Origin: Atrina japonica
Lineage: Eukaryota > Mollusca > Bivalvia > Pterioida > Pinnidae
Length of the DNA stretch: 64,000 bases
Assembly: GCA_030159075.1 (NCBI GenBank)
Contig: BROG01000002.1
Location: 5,689,501-5,753,500 of the forward strand
Direction: 5' to 3'
Shown: positions 23,160-37,080 of the stretch, one piece after another
Position numbering within the stretch: the stretch's first letter is position 1
How the letters are laid out: every line of letters begins with the position of its first letter
The notes under the pieces: model-generated
What the model was told of the DNA's origin: nothing
Seen by the model: only the letters and a program-made list of their open reading frames with translations
Databases searched by the model: none
Made by a program: the position numbers and the translations under genes

Positions 23160-23870
23160 TAAAGTATAAATCTTTAGGATGTTGAGAATATAGATACAAA
23201 TCCAGTGATAATGGACAAACACGGACCTCTGGAAATCAATCAAGAGATGGGATCAGGTGCCATGGAGGAGTAACCATCCCATGCTGACTGGCCACACCCG
23301 CCGTGAGTCCACAGTCAAATCCAAAAGAAATGCGTGAGGAACTAATCCTCGTCACAATTAGTACAGACGTCTCAACAACCGCTATCGAACAGGCAACTCA
23401 AAATTTCACTTAGTGAAACAGAGTAATGGCAAACAAGACTAGTATTATAACGACCTTAAAATTTGCGGAATGTTGACATTAAACGCGGTTTTCGATATCT
23501 CTGTGTCAATAATTTGTCAGTGAGTAGTTTACCTCTGTATATGAAATGTTTATATGTTGAACACGTCCAGGCATGTGGACCATTTGTGAAATATAAACTC
23601 CATATGCAGGCGATTATGGGATATTACTACTTAAATGTGGAAAATTTACGATGGGAAAGCCGAAATCGTCGCGTTTGTCGTATAGCTTAGTCGTTAATTT
23701 CCCGTCTGTGTCTATAGTAAGTAAAATGTCTAAGTATGATCCGTGTATGTTTGATTCTGTTGTATCATTAATTTCTAGTTCGCTGGGATATATCGCATTC
23801 ACATATGTGTGAACAGTGTCATTATTAATCGACAAAACATCGTCGATATATCTAATTGTCCATTTTTACC
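23160..23870 (-). pseudogene. Reverse-transcriptase element fragment with 3' tail
   Basis: Minus-strand translation from 23835 gives YPSELEINDTTESNIHGSYL, LYDKRDDFGFPIVNFP, a known motif order in this retroelement family. The part matching RKFYGRY and the GC-richer tail follow towards 23160. Frameshifts are present. Confidence 0.7.
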
Positions 23871-24240
23871 AGAGTTGTATCTTTATCCTGGACATCCTAA
23901 AGATTTATACTTTGGTATATTGTCAAATTTAAGTAGTAATATCTAATTTTGGTCTGAACGGTTTATATACAGAGGCAAACTACTTACTGGTATTATGTTG
24001 TCAAAAGGATACCTGTGTCACCTGAGCAACCTGAGCAACCTTTGCAAAGTGGTTGTCGAATCAGGTATACCAATTATGACGGAGAGTTATTCCTCCATTA
24101 TTTTATTTGACTTTTAATGTGGACTGACTACGGATGTCACCGGACAACAAAAGATGCTTACTCCTCCATGGCACGTGATTCCACCTCTGGGTATTCAGAG
24201 GTATATTTTGTACAATGTTCGCCAGCTTTGTACATTGTCT
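23871..24240 (+). mobile_element. Reverse-transcriptase element tail fragments
   Basis: Plus-strand matches: 23855-23930 (CTGGACATCCTAAAGATTTA) and 24100-24215 (CTTACTCCTCCATGGCACGT). Rearranged relative to the copy at 23160-23870. Confidence 0.5.
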
Positions 24241-25349
24241 CCAGAACCTCCTGACGTTTGTCAATTTGGTATTTGTGATACGGAGAACTGCAATAAAAAA
24301 TTATTGAAGGGGAAACTCGAAAGAAGCAGGTCATAGGTGTCTCCTTTGTGACAAAATGAGAGACGTTGTGACAAAAGTTATATGGGAACATTGAAAACAA
24401 AACCCCGGGGATCTACATCGTCAGCCACTGAAATTGTGAAATAATTTCATTTATAATTCTTCAGACGTTCACTCAACTGAAGTATATCTTAAGGAGGAAA
24501 TTGGTGTATTCCACGTTTTATCTAATTTACATGATTTGATTGAGATACGATAAATATTATATATTGTACTGATAAAAAAGTGGTATTATTGTAGAAATGA
24601 ATTATTATATTTTTAGATTAGATATATTTTAGGAAAAAGGCAACTTTTTTAATTAGTGAGCCGACTTTTTGTGGATACCGTTAAAATATAATCCTTAATG
24701 GTAATACTCTTATATTCATAAGTATATAGCATTGATAAAGGCACATATCATAAATAAATGCAGTATGTCTGACGATACATCTACAGACATCATACTATTT
24801 AAAAGAAACAGGCTATAGCAATCTTATTTTACATTCAATACAGCTGAGGTTTACAAAGATAAAGTCACACTCTAAATTGATGAACATGTTATGTCAGGTA
24901 CGTATTACACATTAAATTAAGTTGATAACTAAAGTAGAGTTTTAAACAGCATATGAAGTTTGAAAATAAATTTGACATCATAACAGGTAAAACTATGTAT
25001 GACCTAAACGAAAATGTTCGGGAACTTGTGTAATTAACCAAGCGGAATGGTCTTTAGGTAAGGAATGACTTAATATTTGTCGTACAATGTCAGTTACGTG
25101 CTCCTCTTACACCTCTTCATATATTCCAATTTATGTTGCTAAAATGTTAACACGATTATTCATGTATATTTTCAACAGACACAGCTGTTGGGATCTTCAT
25201 ATAAGTGACACAATTATTGGCGGAACCTATCGTAATATCTTGCGAATTGCCCGCAGGTTATATGCTTTTTTACAAGGTAAATATGGTCCTGCGGGCTATC
25301 TATCGACACGGGCTATCTAGAACGTTTTAAATGGCATCGATATAATTAA

Positions 25350-25406
<57 letters not shown>
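25350..25406. repeat. (TA)n microsatellite
   Basis: About 28 TA units 3' of gene 3. Confidence 0.95.
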
Positions 25407-25407
<1 letters not shown>

Positions 25408-25514
25408 TTTCTAATATATAGTATGAATATGCAGATATCTAGGAATTTGTTTCTCATTCAAACCTCCCAATTTTCGGTGAAAACATATATATATAACAAA
25501 TGATTTTCATGTGT

Positions 25515-25667
25515 GATTTTGTAATTTTATTTGCCACTTGAAAGACAAATTATAATAAACACATTTGTAACACATCTGAATGTCATCCATATACTTTTAT
25601 ATCCAATTCTCTATGATTGTTTCTCCAGTATGTCGGCTTGTTGATACCTGTATTATCATACATAGTA
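25515..25667 (-). terminator. 3' UTR and poly(A) signal of methionine-rich gene 3
   Basis: AATAAA on the minus strand at 25526-25531, about 140 nt after the stop, the same distance as in genes 1 and 2. Confidence 0.5.
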
Positions 25668-25707
25668 CTAGTATACACCTGCAGAATAATTATTAAATGA
25701 ATAGTTA

Positions 25708-25780
<73 letters not shown>

Positions 25781-28700
25781 TATTAACAATACCAAAGTTT
25801 TAGTTTTACAAAAAAAGTTAAGCTCGAATTGATTATAAATGTATATTTCAGAAAGAAAAGGGTGGCATCATACAAAGCCAAAAATAACCTATATGTATTG
25901 CCAAATCCTTCAAGAGTACCCACTGTAAAATGATGACCATCTTAGCTTTTGAATAATAGTATCATCAACGTTGTTGTAGAACCTTTAAAGTATAAGGCAC
26001 GAAGTTTATAAATTTAAAACGTAAGCTTATCTCATCTACACATCAAAACATATTTCATATTAAGAAATACTTCAACTGTGATTTAATTTATCCCAAATTT
26101 GAATTGTATGATATACTTAAGATTCTAAATACATATATACAGTGGAATCCCATAATGTTGAAATCGGATAAGTCGAATACGGTTATATCAAAGTTGAATG
26201 ACCGGTCCCGAATTTGATTGACAGATGAATATTATGTTCAATACAATTTCGGTTATAACGAACTCCAGATATCTCAAAGTAATAGGGGTAATCAGGTGAA
26301 CTTCGAGATAACGAGATTCCACTGCATTTTTAAAGGTAATTTGTGGCGATAAAACATGTTTTTTACCTACAGAAATACCATTGAGTTGTAAATGAATTCT
26401 TGTATTAGGATATATCAGTTTTACTGTAAACTATATGACACAACAAATGATGATAAAAACAATTGCCCTATCCTCAAGTGTCTGACACATGGCTGTCCAT
26501 GTGCTTTTTGACGTCATTCGATTGTGGTGTCATAATTACACAAGCGTATGACGAGCTTTTCAATTGTGACGTCATAAAGAACAAGTTTGCCAAAAGGTGT
26601 CGTGTCGTGCATTTGCCGATAGGTCAATTAGTGTACAACTAAAACGATTCAGGAAAAGTTATGTAAACGGGTCAGTAACGATTTATATTGCGTTGACATA
26701 GTTCTAAATAAGTAACATTTATTTGGTATCAATTATTTTAGTGTCTTATTTACTTAGTGATGATTCTGTAATGTTTTTATATTTTCCTCTAAATGTGTGT
26801 AAGCGTCAATATTTCTTCTGAGATAGGAAGTCAGTGCTAAACTTTATTTGGTTTTGGAAAACTAAATCAGGATTATAGTCATAAGTTTTACCCAAACTTC
26901 ATGTTGCCGACTAAGCATAATTAACCACCGTTTTTTACTGGGACCAATACAACTATGTTTCACTAATACAGATATTATATTTCCGTATTGTGAATGTTAC
27001 GACAGAATTTCATTGCGGTAATCTGGTAACGATGACTCGTGTCTATGTTGCATAATTACGTTTCATGTGTTATACTAAATATAATTGGAATTCAATAAGC
27101 ATTGACGATTAGTAGTAATCAGAACGTTTCATCAGGAAATGATTTAAGATACACACCTTTTTTCATCGGTTTCATCTGTCCCATAGGCATCATCATATCC
27201 ATTGGCATTTTACCCATCATACCCATTGGCATTTTATCCATCATTCCCATTGGCATCATCATATCCATTGGCATTTTACCCATCATACCCATTGGCATTT
27301 TATCCATCATTCCCATTGGCATCATCATATCCATTGGCATTTTACCCATCATACCCATTGGCATTTTGTCCATTCCCATTGGCATCATCATCATATCCAT
27401 TGGCATTTTACCCATCATACCCATTGGCATTTTACCCATCATACCCATAGGCATTTTGTCCATTCCCATTGGCATCATCATCATATCCATTGGCATTTTA
27501 CCCATCATACCCATTGGCATTTTACCCATCATTCCCATTGGCATCATCATATCCATTGGCATCATCATACCCATTGGCATCATCATATCCATAGGCATTT
27601 TCCCCATCATACCCATTGGCATTTTGTCCATTCCCATTGGCATCATCATGTCCATTGGCATTTTACCCATCATACCCATTGGCATTTTGTTCATCCCCAT
27701 TGGCATCATCATGTCCATTGGCATTTTACCCATCATACCCATTGACATCATCATATCCATTGGCATTTTACCCATCATACCCATAGGCATTTTATCCATC
27801 ATTCCCATTGGCATCATCATATCCATTGGCATTTTACCCATCATACCCATTGGCATTTTACCCATCGGCATTTTGTCCATTCCCATTGGCATCATCATGT
27901 CCATTGGCATTTTACCCATCATACCCATTGGCATTTTACCCATCATGCCCATCGGCATCATTGCACCATAACCATACACACCTGAGTTAAAACAGATAAG
28001 CATGGATAAATTGAGATACGATGCGAAGTAACATTTGAAATGTACAATAATGTTGAAAAAGATTTACATATTAAATGCAATATATAAACTGTTCCCGTGT
28101 CATCTTTAAACTACTTTGTATTTACATTTTGCCCAGGAATGCTTTGGAACTCATAGATAAGAGATGGTATTTTCCCGTCCAGCGGAAGAAGATATAATCT
28201 TCAAAAGCACGCATTGAAAGAATAAAAAGAAACGTGGTAAAATGTTAAAACAAAATTCACTGCCACTCGTTATAATTACAGTGTGGGTCACACGCAGGAT
28301 AGAAGAGATACAATTGCGCCAATAAAAAATCACCACTTTTCAATCTATTATGAAAATCAATCTACAAAACATGACGCATGTTATCATATACTACAGATCT
28401 CGATGAAATTATAACAGGGTTGAAATGATATTTTTGGAACAAAAATGATAGAGCTACAGTATTGGCTGGAATCACGTTTGTAAATTACAGTATTGTTTTA
28501 GCCATTGACAGAAGCCGGATGTGTCATTTTACATCTTGGTACTTCCAAATAAGAATCGTTTAAATGCATGACACGGATAATTTCAGATAGTCAAATAAAA
28601 AAGGTAAGTATATTTTAAATTTGGGTGTCATTTTAATCCTAAACTGAACTACCAAACAGTACAAATTCATAGTGTCGATACCAACATCTTAACAAAACCG

Positions 28701-28981
28701 AGGTCCAACAATACACAAAAATATTGGAAAACAGGGGTAATCAAGTGTCATACAGGAGTGAGCTCCCCTTTTACACCATAGTCGAATTCAGAAAATTATG
28801 TCAATAATTTTGTTAAAATTTCACACACTAAAACTCTGTGTACTCTATCTCAGTACATAGAATAATTCTCCTTTGTCAATTCCAAACTTTCTCTACCGTC
28901 GAGCAAATCAACGACAAAATTATACTTACCACAAACGACAGCTAGAAAACCAACAAGGCAAGATACCAGCATGTTGTTCAT
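25668..28981 (-). CDS. Methionine-rich repeat secreted protein 3 (295 aa, three coding exons)
   Basis: Predicted exons on the minus strand: 28981-28930, 27981-27157 and 25678-25668. The signal peptide is MNNMLVSCLVGFLAVVC. The second exon starts after TTTTAACTCAG and adds GVYGYGAMMPMGMM. The repeat is the most regular of the four: KMPMGMMG, KMPMDMMMPMGMD and KMPMDMMMPMGMMD modules. The end is MKPMKKG-VY-stop. Its donor after the repeat is GTGTGT, weaker than in the paralogues; if the intron were retained the frame would still read G-V-Y and then LKSFPDETF before a stop. Same phase 1-1 layout and promoter type as the other three. Function inferred only as a secreted low-complexity protein. Confidence 0.82.
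25709..25780. repeat. (TA)n microsatellite in intron 3 of gene 3
   Basis: About 35 TA units with one interruption near 25757. Confidence 0.95.
25795..25990. repeat. Intron-3 module, gene 3 copy
   Basis: It contains CATACAAAGCCAAAAATAAC and CCCACTGTAAAATGATGACC, matching genes 1, 2 and 4. Confidence 0.6.
26140..26324. mobile_element. pogo-like MITE (CAGTGGAATC ends)
   Basis: The left end CAGTGGAATCCCATAATGTT and the reverse complement of the right end CAGTGGAATCTCGTTATCTC are imperfect inverted repeats. A TA precedes the left end; the right TA is lost. Confidence 0.6.
27157..27981 (-). repeat. Low-complexity repeat exon of gene 3
   Basis: 825 nt of ATG-rich modules with larger repeated blocks of about 100 nt (KMPMDMMMPMGMMDKMPMGM type). 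Confidence 0.9.
28930..28981 (-). CDS. Signal-peptide exon of methionine-rich gene 3
   Basis: 52 nt: ATG just after the acceptor, hydrophobic core, then GTAAGT. Same size as in genes 1 and 4. Confidence 0.8.
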
Positions 28982-29081
28982 CTACAATTTGAATACATGT
29001 ATAATATCAATGATTCTGCAACAATTTCATTAACGTCTTTTTATCTTCACAATAAACTGAGTGTGTTATAATAAACAACTA

Positions 29082-29280
29082 TCTACAGTAAATTCGGTTT
29101 TATTCAAGAGAAATTTATTTACGCGTAATTTTGCGAGAGCTCTTGCTCGCGAAAATAAAGTTATTATAAATTGAAGTATGCTAATAGTATGACGAAATTG
29201 GCGAAGATACTTTCTCGCGAATAAATCTAGAACTTGTGTATCGCGAAAATAATTCCCGCGAGAACGATTTACAGTAAATA
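29082..29280. mobile_element. MITE-like element with TACAGTAAAT / ATTTACAGTA ends
   Basis: Degenerate inverted ends and several internal CGCGAAAATAA and TCTCGCGA motifs, a composition known from mollusc MITEs. Lies in intron 1 of gene 3. Confidence 0.45.
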
Positions 29281-30071
29281 GCAAAATAATTAAATCTGTT
29301 TTACTGATATATGTATTTTTTATTACTGTACTTTTGACAATCCTCAAAACTTTTTAAAAATAATTCTCACTTTTTTTCATTTACATTTTCGTCTGAAGTA
29401 TTATATTTTTTGATAAAAAAAATCCCAAGATAAGATAAAAATTTTAATTACAACGGCAAAAAAAAAGAAGGATTTACTGGTGTAGAAAATTATAACATAT
29501 CAGGCATATATTACCAAGAATGAATGAAATACGTCGACGATTTATATTCCTGCCATCCATGTAAGAATACAAATTTTTACTCGCCCATTCACATTCGATG
29601 TCCTTTCATAAATACATTATATATATTATATTGCAACCTGATATTTAAAAAAAAAATTATTTTTATAAGACGTGGAATATTTGAAACTTTTAACAAAAAC
29701 AAAGGTATATTATTTTGACAGTTGTATGGATTCAAAGAAACCCTTTAATTTTTGAAAAAATAGCGGTCCGTTAAAATTAGTTATGGGGAAGTCTGGTTAT
29801 ATTTTAGATGGGAAAAGGCATCCCCTCGGTAAGATAATTTTCACCATAATTAGCCGAAGTTTCCGGAGGTTTGAACCTTCGCTTACTAGAGACAAGAGAT
29901 ATCGTTAATCAAATTGAAATAATCTGATCACTTGGCCACAGATGACCACTTTTACCCTTTCATATATAAGTGTTTAAACCAATGGAATATTTTTTTTATC
30001 AAAAAATAACTTTTTTCAGGTATTAAAAATATCTAAATCAGTTGCACAAATTCTAAATGTGTATAACTTAC

Positions 30072-30138
30072 CTTTCACAACAGGTATAATGGGAGAATAA
30101 AAGTGGCAAATGGAACGATGACGCCGGAATCAGCTGTG
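30072..30138 (-). other. Non-coding first exon of methionine-rich gene 3
   Basis: Ends TGTGAAAG before the donor GTAAGT (30071-30066). It contains GCTGATTCCGGCGTCATCGT. Start estimated from the TATA box. Confidence 0.65.
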
Positions 30139-30330
30139 TTTAGTCCTCGTGTATCGGCCTTTTATATACCTTTGTTTCCAACAAATTTGCATATGGAACC
30201 GTGTCGATATTACAAGATTCAGTGTCGAAAACATATGTTCTATATATGTAGAAAACGATGAATGCCGAATAAACATTTCTTTTCTTGCACACCTTGTAAA
30301 ACATGTTTCATCTTTCACGCAAATGAATGT
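30139..30330 (-). promoter_or_regulatory. Promoter of methionine-rich gene 3
   Basis: TATATAAAAGG at 30158-30168; upstream blocks such as GCACACCTTGTAAAACATG resemble genes 1 and 2. Confidence 0.65.
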
Positions 30331-30438
30331 CCTATTGCCCTAATTTCGGAGATAGCCTTAAAATCACTATCAATGAACTTTATGATGCTGATACAATAAA
30401 TATGTGATTTTAATTAACGTATATTTGTGTATGTGTGT

Positions 30439-30449
30439 GCGTCTCTCTT

Positions 30450-30484
<35 letters not shown>

Positions 30485-30510
30485 ATATATCTCTGTCTCT
30501 CTGCCTCTCT

Positions 30511-30602
<92 letters not shown>
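30439..30602. repeat. (CT)n-(TA)n compound microsatellite
   Basis: CT array with minor interruptions followed by a TA array, upstream of gene 3. Confidence 0.95.
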
Positions 30603-30606
<4 letters not shown>

Positions 30607-30619
30607 GTAATTTAAGAGT

Positions 30620-31580
30620 ATGAAAACAATATACATGTATTTCCCGTGCGAGAGAAAAGAAGGCAATCATATTTATCCAGAGGGCAACGCTTGGCCTAAA
30701 GTGAAAAAATATTCATATCTCCCTCATACAAGGGTAGTAAATTGTTTATTATTCCGATATAAAAAACTCAAAAAGTAAACAGCTACCATTAAGGTTTCAA
30801 TAATATTGAATTCAAAAGAACATTTCCAAGAAAATTATGAAAAAAACTTCACTTTGATTATCCATAGTTGTTTCGTATCAAGAATGATAACTCTAGTGGG
30901 GGTTCCGAATAAGGGGAAATACGACAAGGGAAATTGAGCGCGTGGGGAGATGACGTTTCTGTTCCTGGTCACATGAATGCGTTTGTCCAATTAGAGGTAT
31001 AATAATATAGAGTAATATAGTAGCAGAGTTAATATTCTGCTTTCCTAGTTAAAACTAGACCGAAAGAGACATGTACAGTGACTTGTTCAAATTATCAAGT
31101 AGTAGAAGCCTAGATAGCAAGTTATTACGATGTCAGTGGCATGTTCAATTTTAGGGAAAATGTTAAAAGTGTCTGTGTGTGTGTGTGTGTATGTATGTGT
31201 GTGCGTGTGTGATAAAATGTGTATTTTGATAATCAATAACTACATATTTCTAAAATAAAAAAAGCCAAACAGTTGACATTGATTGGGGAAATTCTTTCGT
31301 AAAGAATTGCTGTGTAGACTTTAGATAAACGACATGTTTTAAATGGTGAATTTGATACATGTATTTGTTTACGCCCGTCCAGAAATGTATTATGAATTCA
31401 AATTGACAGGTCGGCGGGATAATTTTAATTTTTATTCGATTCACTTAAAAATTATGGAATTATTATTTACTATAGCATCTACGCGAGTTCGGCAGCCAAA
31501 ATATGAGGCCAACTTCTGCATTTTCGGCCTTTTACTACTTTTCTAGAATATAGAAAGCACCGATACATAGTATTAATCGT
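30620..31580. other. No gene seen
   Basis: AT-rich sequence with a (GT)n tract at 31174-31209. Confidence 0.3.
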
Positions 31581-33325
31581 AAGGATTTCAGGAGACAGTG
31601 CACTTAATTGGTGAACACGGAAAATACCGAGATAGGATCAGGTGTCATGGAGGAGTAATCGAGTCCACAGTCAAATTCAAATGAAATAAAAGGAAAATGA
31701 ACCCACCTCACAATCGGTAAAGACTATTGAACAACCGCTATTGAATAACTTAACATTTCATTTAGTAAACATTGTAACTGCAAACAAGGTCATTATACAA
31801 ACTGAATAACTGAGAAATGTTGACAATGAACACCATTCCCGATGTTCTTGTGAAAACAACATCAGTAAATAGTCTGCCTCTGTATATGAAATGTTCATAT
31901 GTTGACTACGCCCTGGCATATCGAATCATCTACGAGATATTGTAAACATTGTAACTGCAAACAATGTCATTATACAGACTGAATAACTGAGAAATGTTGA
32001 AAGTGAACGCCATTATCGATGTTCTTGTGAAAACATTATCAGTGAATAGTCTGCCTCTGTATATGAAATGTTCATATGTTGACTACGCCCTGGCATATCG
32101 AATCATCACCGAGATATGAACGTTAAATGTAGGGAGAAAAGGAATATTACAACTTCAGTCTGAAACATTGACGATCGGAAATCCAACATCATCACGTTTG
32201 TCATATAGCTCGGTTGTTAATTTTTCGCCTGTGTCTTCATCAAGTAAAATGTCCAAGTAGGGAGCGTATGTGCTTGATTCTGTGGTGCTTTTATTTCTTG
32301 TTCATTTGGATATCCCAGATTCACATACTTATGAAAATTGTTATTTATAGCCTGTTTGGTAAAAATATATATATACTCAATTCCAATGTATTTGTGTGCT
32401 GAATCAGAGTGGTGTTGGACGAGATATGTATCAAGATAACCAATAAGTAGGTATTTGAATTTACGGGTTCCATTTTGAGTGACAATAAAGTTGTCCATGA
32501 TGCTTATAAGTGTATAGGTAAAGGTTTGGTGGACCATTACTTGTATCCTGTTTTGTATCTCTGTTTGAATGTTTTACGTTAATAATTTTGATATAAATAT
32601 GGTAGCGCAAAATCAGTATCAGTTGTAGGTGCATCAAAAGAGCGCAATACTAATACATGATTTTGAAGGATTTCAAAGCGGGGGTGGGTGCTTCGTATAT
32701 ATGCAGGGTTCTATAATTAGTTGTTTGAAAAAAAAAATTATTGTAATGTGCCTCATCAACAAATAAATACTGCGTTTTTTGAAGATTTTTCTGCCGGGAC
32801 ATGTATATATCTGTCATGTAACCGTTCCTGCTCGACAGTCACGTCTGTGTCATTGAACACAAAAGCGTGTTTGCATTTTTGAATTCGAGATTGTACAATA
32901 TATAACCATTAAGAGAATGTGTCTGCTTTCTTGTTTGCATGTTCTAGCATTATCCTGGACAGAATTCATAACTGAAATGAAATCTATCGCCAATTAAGGG
33001 GCTTTACGGTATTTTGGACCTCTTTAAAAGATTTTTGATGTTTTCATTTTCGACAATAGAGACGACGCCTGTGACGACATCCCCGATAGGATTGTATTTG
33101 AAGGGAGACGAAACACATAAACATATGACGATTCTTTGTTGCAGATAGTTGATATCTAGGCACTGCAAGACTTGTCTGTAATTAAATAGTTTGGAAGCAA
33201 TACTAGATGTATAGACTTGAGAAATACAATGCATTGTCTTCAATTGAAAATTATAAGAATTCAGAACAGTTATCGTCTGTAAGACGTGTATATTGAACAT
33301 TCTGTGATGGACAATAATGATCATA
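31580..33325 (-). pseudogene. Longest reverse-transcriptase element remnant, about 1.7 kb
   Basis: On the minus strand, in order: IGDVVTGVVSIVENENIKNL (around 33070-33010), a degenerate region, MDNFIVTQNGTRKFKYLLIG and SDSAHKY (around 32500-32390), a part matching LYDKRDD (about 32200), the C-terminal part (32110-31780) and the tail (31590-31690). About 155 bp of the C-terminal part is present twice in tandem (31780-31935 and 31943-32108). Many stops; dead. Confidence 0.65.
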
Positions 33326-33779
33326 ACAGAAGTCGGTAAGTATTATAAAGTTAAAGAATCCGTGTAGAAATTTATTAATTTTCTTTAAAACGTTCATTAA
33401 GAAAAAAGTTCAATATTGTTGACACGAGTCAAAAGTTACGATGTGACATCCACTGTGTATCTATTGTATGAATGATGATGGTCCATGGCTTATATTACGT
33501 CTTCCGTGAGTATTAAAAAGTCACATCACACTGACATTGCTACACTGTGAACTTGATAAATTCCCTACACTCTGAATATTATCATTACATCCATAAAGAT
33601 CCCAAACTATATATAGTTATCTAGTATTCTTCATGTTGTTTACGAAGATGGGTTTTCAAAGTGGGACCCACTCCCTGTCTAACCCTCTGCGTATTTAGAA
33701 CGACGACTTAACCAATACTTATATATACACAATATCATCAGATATATGATAAAGAACTTAGTTCTATTAACTAACACTA

Positions 33780-33987
33780 TACCGTATAAGCAGCATTTTT
33801 AGCGAGGATTTAATTTTGGCAATATTAGAGAGTGTTGAGATCGCTAAAATTTAATATCGCTAACAATTCATTCCTTGTGTTTTCTTAATCATAAAATCGA
33901 CAAAATTACTTCACGCTAAAATAATATATCGTTTTTAAGGACAAAACGCTAAATTTGCATCTCGCTAAAAATTCCACTTATACGGTA
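33780..33987. mobile_element. MITE, 208 bp, with TA target-site duplication
   Basis: Ends TACCGTATAAGCAGCATTTT and, as reverse complement, TACCGTATAAGTGGAATTTT, both running on into TAGCGAG. TA at 33778-33779 and 33988-33989. Confidence 0.75.
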
Positions 33988-33989
33988 TA

Positions 33990-35315
33990 TTACGGTATAT
34001 TAAAACAATTTAATACATTTTGACATGTATCGGGTCGACCATACTGTAATTTTATGCTTATGAATAGTAGCTTGGTGTTTGTTTTCTTGTTCAAAATTAT
34101 CAGTTAATCATCAAAGCATTGAAAGTAATGAAACGATAAGACGAATGATTCAGCTTTGACTTTAATGTTTTCCTGAAGTAACACAATCTGGAATACACAA
34201 AGAAATACATTTGTCAATCACATACTTTATTTTCCTTACTCACAAAACTGTAGTTGAACGATTTCCATTTCTTTGGATGTTATGCAGTTGTCAGCATTTA
34301 TAAACATAAAATTTATCAGTGAGACATTAGCATCTAAATGACCAGTGCAGAAGTTGCATAAGTAAAACAAGCATATGTCTATGACGGACAGTACGACAAA
34401 TATAAGAGATTCCTCTTGTATGCAAAAGTATGGCGCATATGTGTATACCGTAATGTTTCACTCAGGTCTAAAAATACTATCTCGAAAAATATTTTTTTCT
34501 ATATATTTCTCAATTTTATTATCTTAATATTTGAACATAATTCCACATTTTTTTGTAAATTTAAAACAATGAATTATATTTTTCTGTAGCAGTTATTTGC
34601 GTAATAAGCGGTAATAGTCCGAACAGAATCGCTGGAACTCTTCGAGATCAACAATAAAACATATCCACATGTGTGCAACACTAATGGATATTGTAGGAAT
34701 TCCTTTATCGTGTATGGATTGTTATTGATTTCGTCTTATGTATATTTATTCATAAAACGATTGATAAATATACTGTCCATTTTGTTTTGTAAGGAGTATG
34801 TGTATGTATGTGTTAAGACTTATGTTTAGCTGAGATTATATTTGATGCTGAAAATTAAGCTTGAAAAGCTGAGAATAATGAGAATAAAATTGGAAAAGCG
34901 GAGAAAAAAAATGAAATTCCGAGAAAAATGTGGCAATGTTAAGCCTTCGTAAAAAATTGGGTAAAGAAAATTACAGAAATATGCATAAAATATTATTAAG
35001 AAAAATACATGGTTTTTGAAATCAGTAGTAAGGTATATGATAGAATATGCTCTTTATTGTAGGTAGTTATTCAAAGATTCGATGTTATCCGGAAACACAA
35101 AGTATACATTATTCATACTTCAAATTATTTTCCATATCCAGGATAACATTCAACACTGTTTTGTGATGGTCTCATCACAGCAATACTGTTATACATTCTT
35201 ATTGATTTTGTCCATTGAATAAAATAAAGTGATGAATCATCTTATGAGTGAGTTTAAGTATGAGCCGTATTCAAATTTTATCTTTTCATGTAACGTCACA
35301 TTTTCCATAATATTG
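33990..35315. other. No gene seen
   Basis: AT-rich intergenic sequence. Short purine-rich repeats (GCTGAGAATAATGAGAATAA) near 34868. Confidence 0.3.
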
Positions 35316-35450
35316 TGAATCCTTTTAAACCACTTCTGTAAACATAAAAATCAAAGATACCAAAGTACATATCTTCAGGATGGCCAAAATATAATATACA
35401 AATCTGGTGAATATTGGACAAACACGGACCTCTGAGGTTGGACCCAGTGT
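35316..35450 (-). mobile_element. Reverse-transcriptase element 3' tail fragment
   Basis: Minus-strand match to the tail at 10600-10700 (AAACACGGACCTCTGAGG, AAAGATACCAAAGT). Confidence 0.6.
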
Positions 35451-35559
35451 CATCAATCCATCATGTATGCACAAAAATAAAGAATTGCACCGTAGAATTG
35501 GCCATTTTTCTGACTGGCCATTTTGAGGCATTGTAAAATATCTATACATTGGAAACTTG

Positions 35560-37080
35560 TCAACGTCACGAAGTGAATTTATTTGTCAATAAATTTATTT
35601 CAACAAAGTTTTTCTTTTTATTATAAAACTACTTCTTTTTTCTAACACCTTAAATAAAATGATATAAGAAATTATAGATATAACTATTTTCGTTGGTGTT
35701 CAAGTTATGGAAACAGATTGGAAAATGGTCTCCGAGTATGTAAGTAAATATGCAATAAGTACAGAAATTCGCGCAAGGGGAGAAAGGGTACCCTAGGGTG
35801 TACAAAAACTGATCATGGAATTTTTCGTATGTTTTGCATACTAATTCATTATGAATGTGAATAAATAGAATAAATAATCTGGAATATTTGTGGGTATATA
35901 TGGGACATTCATATATGCATGACTTATGCCTCTTTCCTTAAGTTTGATTTTTGTCATCAACAGTCCTATTCATTATGGATAATTTATTTTCAAAAATCAT
36001 ATATTTCTAGCTAATTTGGTAAAACTTGATTTAAAGTCATGGTATCGATGTGTTTTCATGCTTTTTAAATAGATGATGAACAGAGAATACGAAAGATTAA
36101 AATATGTGTCTCCTTTAATACCAAATTGTCATCAAACTTAAACCTTAAATTCGGTCACTGTATTTTCCTGTAACAGATTAATTCAGAATGGTTAACAATT
36201 AGATCTATTTAGATTCAATAAATAAGTATTTTAAAGTATAGTTGAATTTTAAAAACTTACCATTATAAATGAATTAAAATTTGAACACTAACGTATACCT
36301 AACGCATGTTATGGTACAGACGTATATACGTGAAAAGACGACAAACCCAGTTCTTGGTACCTGGTATTTCGGTACCAGCTGATTATTTTAACTAAAGTAA
36401 TATTTTGTAACGATAGTACCGTTTATATTCTAAACCCCTCAAAAGCTTATTTATTCATCTTTTTGCAGTATTTACTCTTAAACGGATTTATGTATACATT
36501 TAAGTGTGTTATTTGGTCTTGTATGACACCATTTCTGTTTCGAAACTTTTGCCGTTATGTTTGCAAAGCAATAACTTTGGATTTATATCGATAATAATGT
36601 ACATATATGTGCAAGAATTATTTTCTAGAATGTGCACATCGCATATATTTCAAGTTCGAAAGCTTCATTCTTATATTTTTGTTAAAGTATAATACACCAG
36701 AAAATCACAAGTATTACTAAAATGTCCCGTTCACAATTGTGCTGAAAATTACTCAGTAAGTGACATTTTTTCTCTTAACTCATCAACTCCTGTGGTCATA
36801 TTTCGATCTCGTCCAAATCAATGAATAATATTGTCTACTATCATAATTCGGGAGCGAACAAATTAATATTACATGCACAGATATTGTATAATAAGATTCT
36901 AAATCATTAACTCCTAGATTTTGACAGTGAATTCAATCAAAATCTGAAATATGCAAGTTTAAATGTTGTTACAGGGGTTAAAAGGGAGAAATCTGCAAAA
37001 ATAATATTTTTCCTAATTATTTTGTGATATGATCATTTTATTCTTCACTTTTAAATCTCATCTATAATCTTTTAGCCAAT
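35560..37080. other. No gene seen; inverted piece of the intron-3 module
   Basis: AT-rich. At about 36505-36530 the reverse complement contains CATACAAGACCAAATAACAC, as in the modules of genes 1 to 4 but inverted. Confidence 0.35.
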
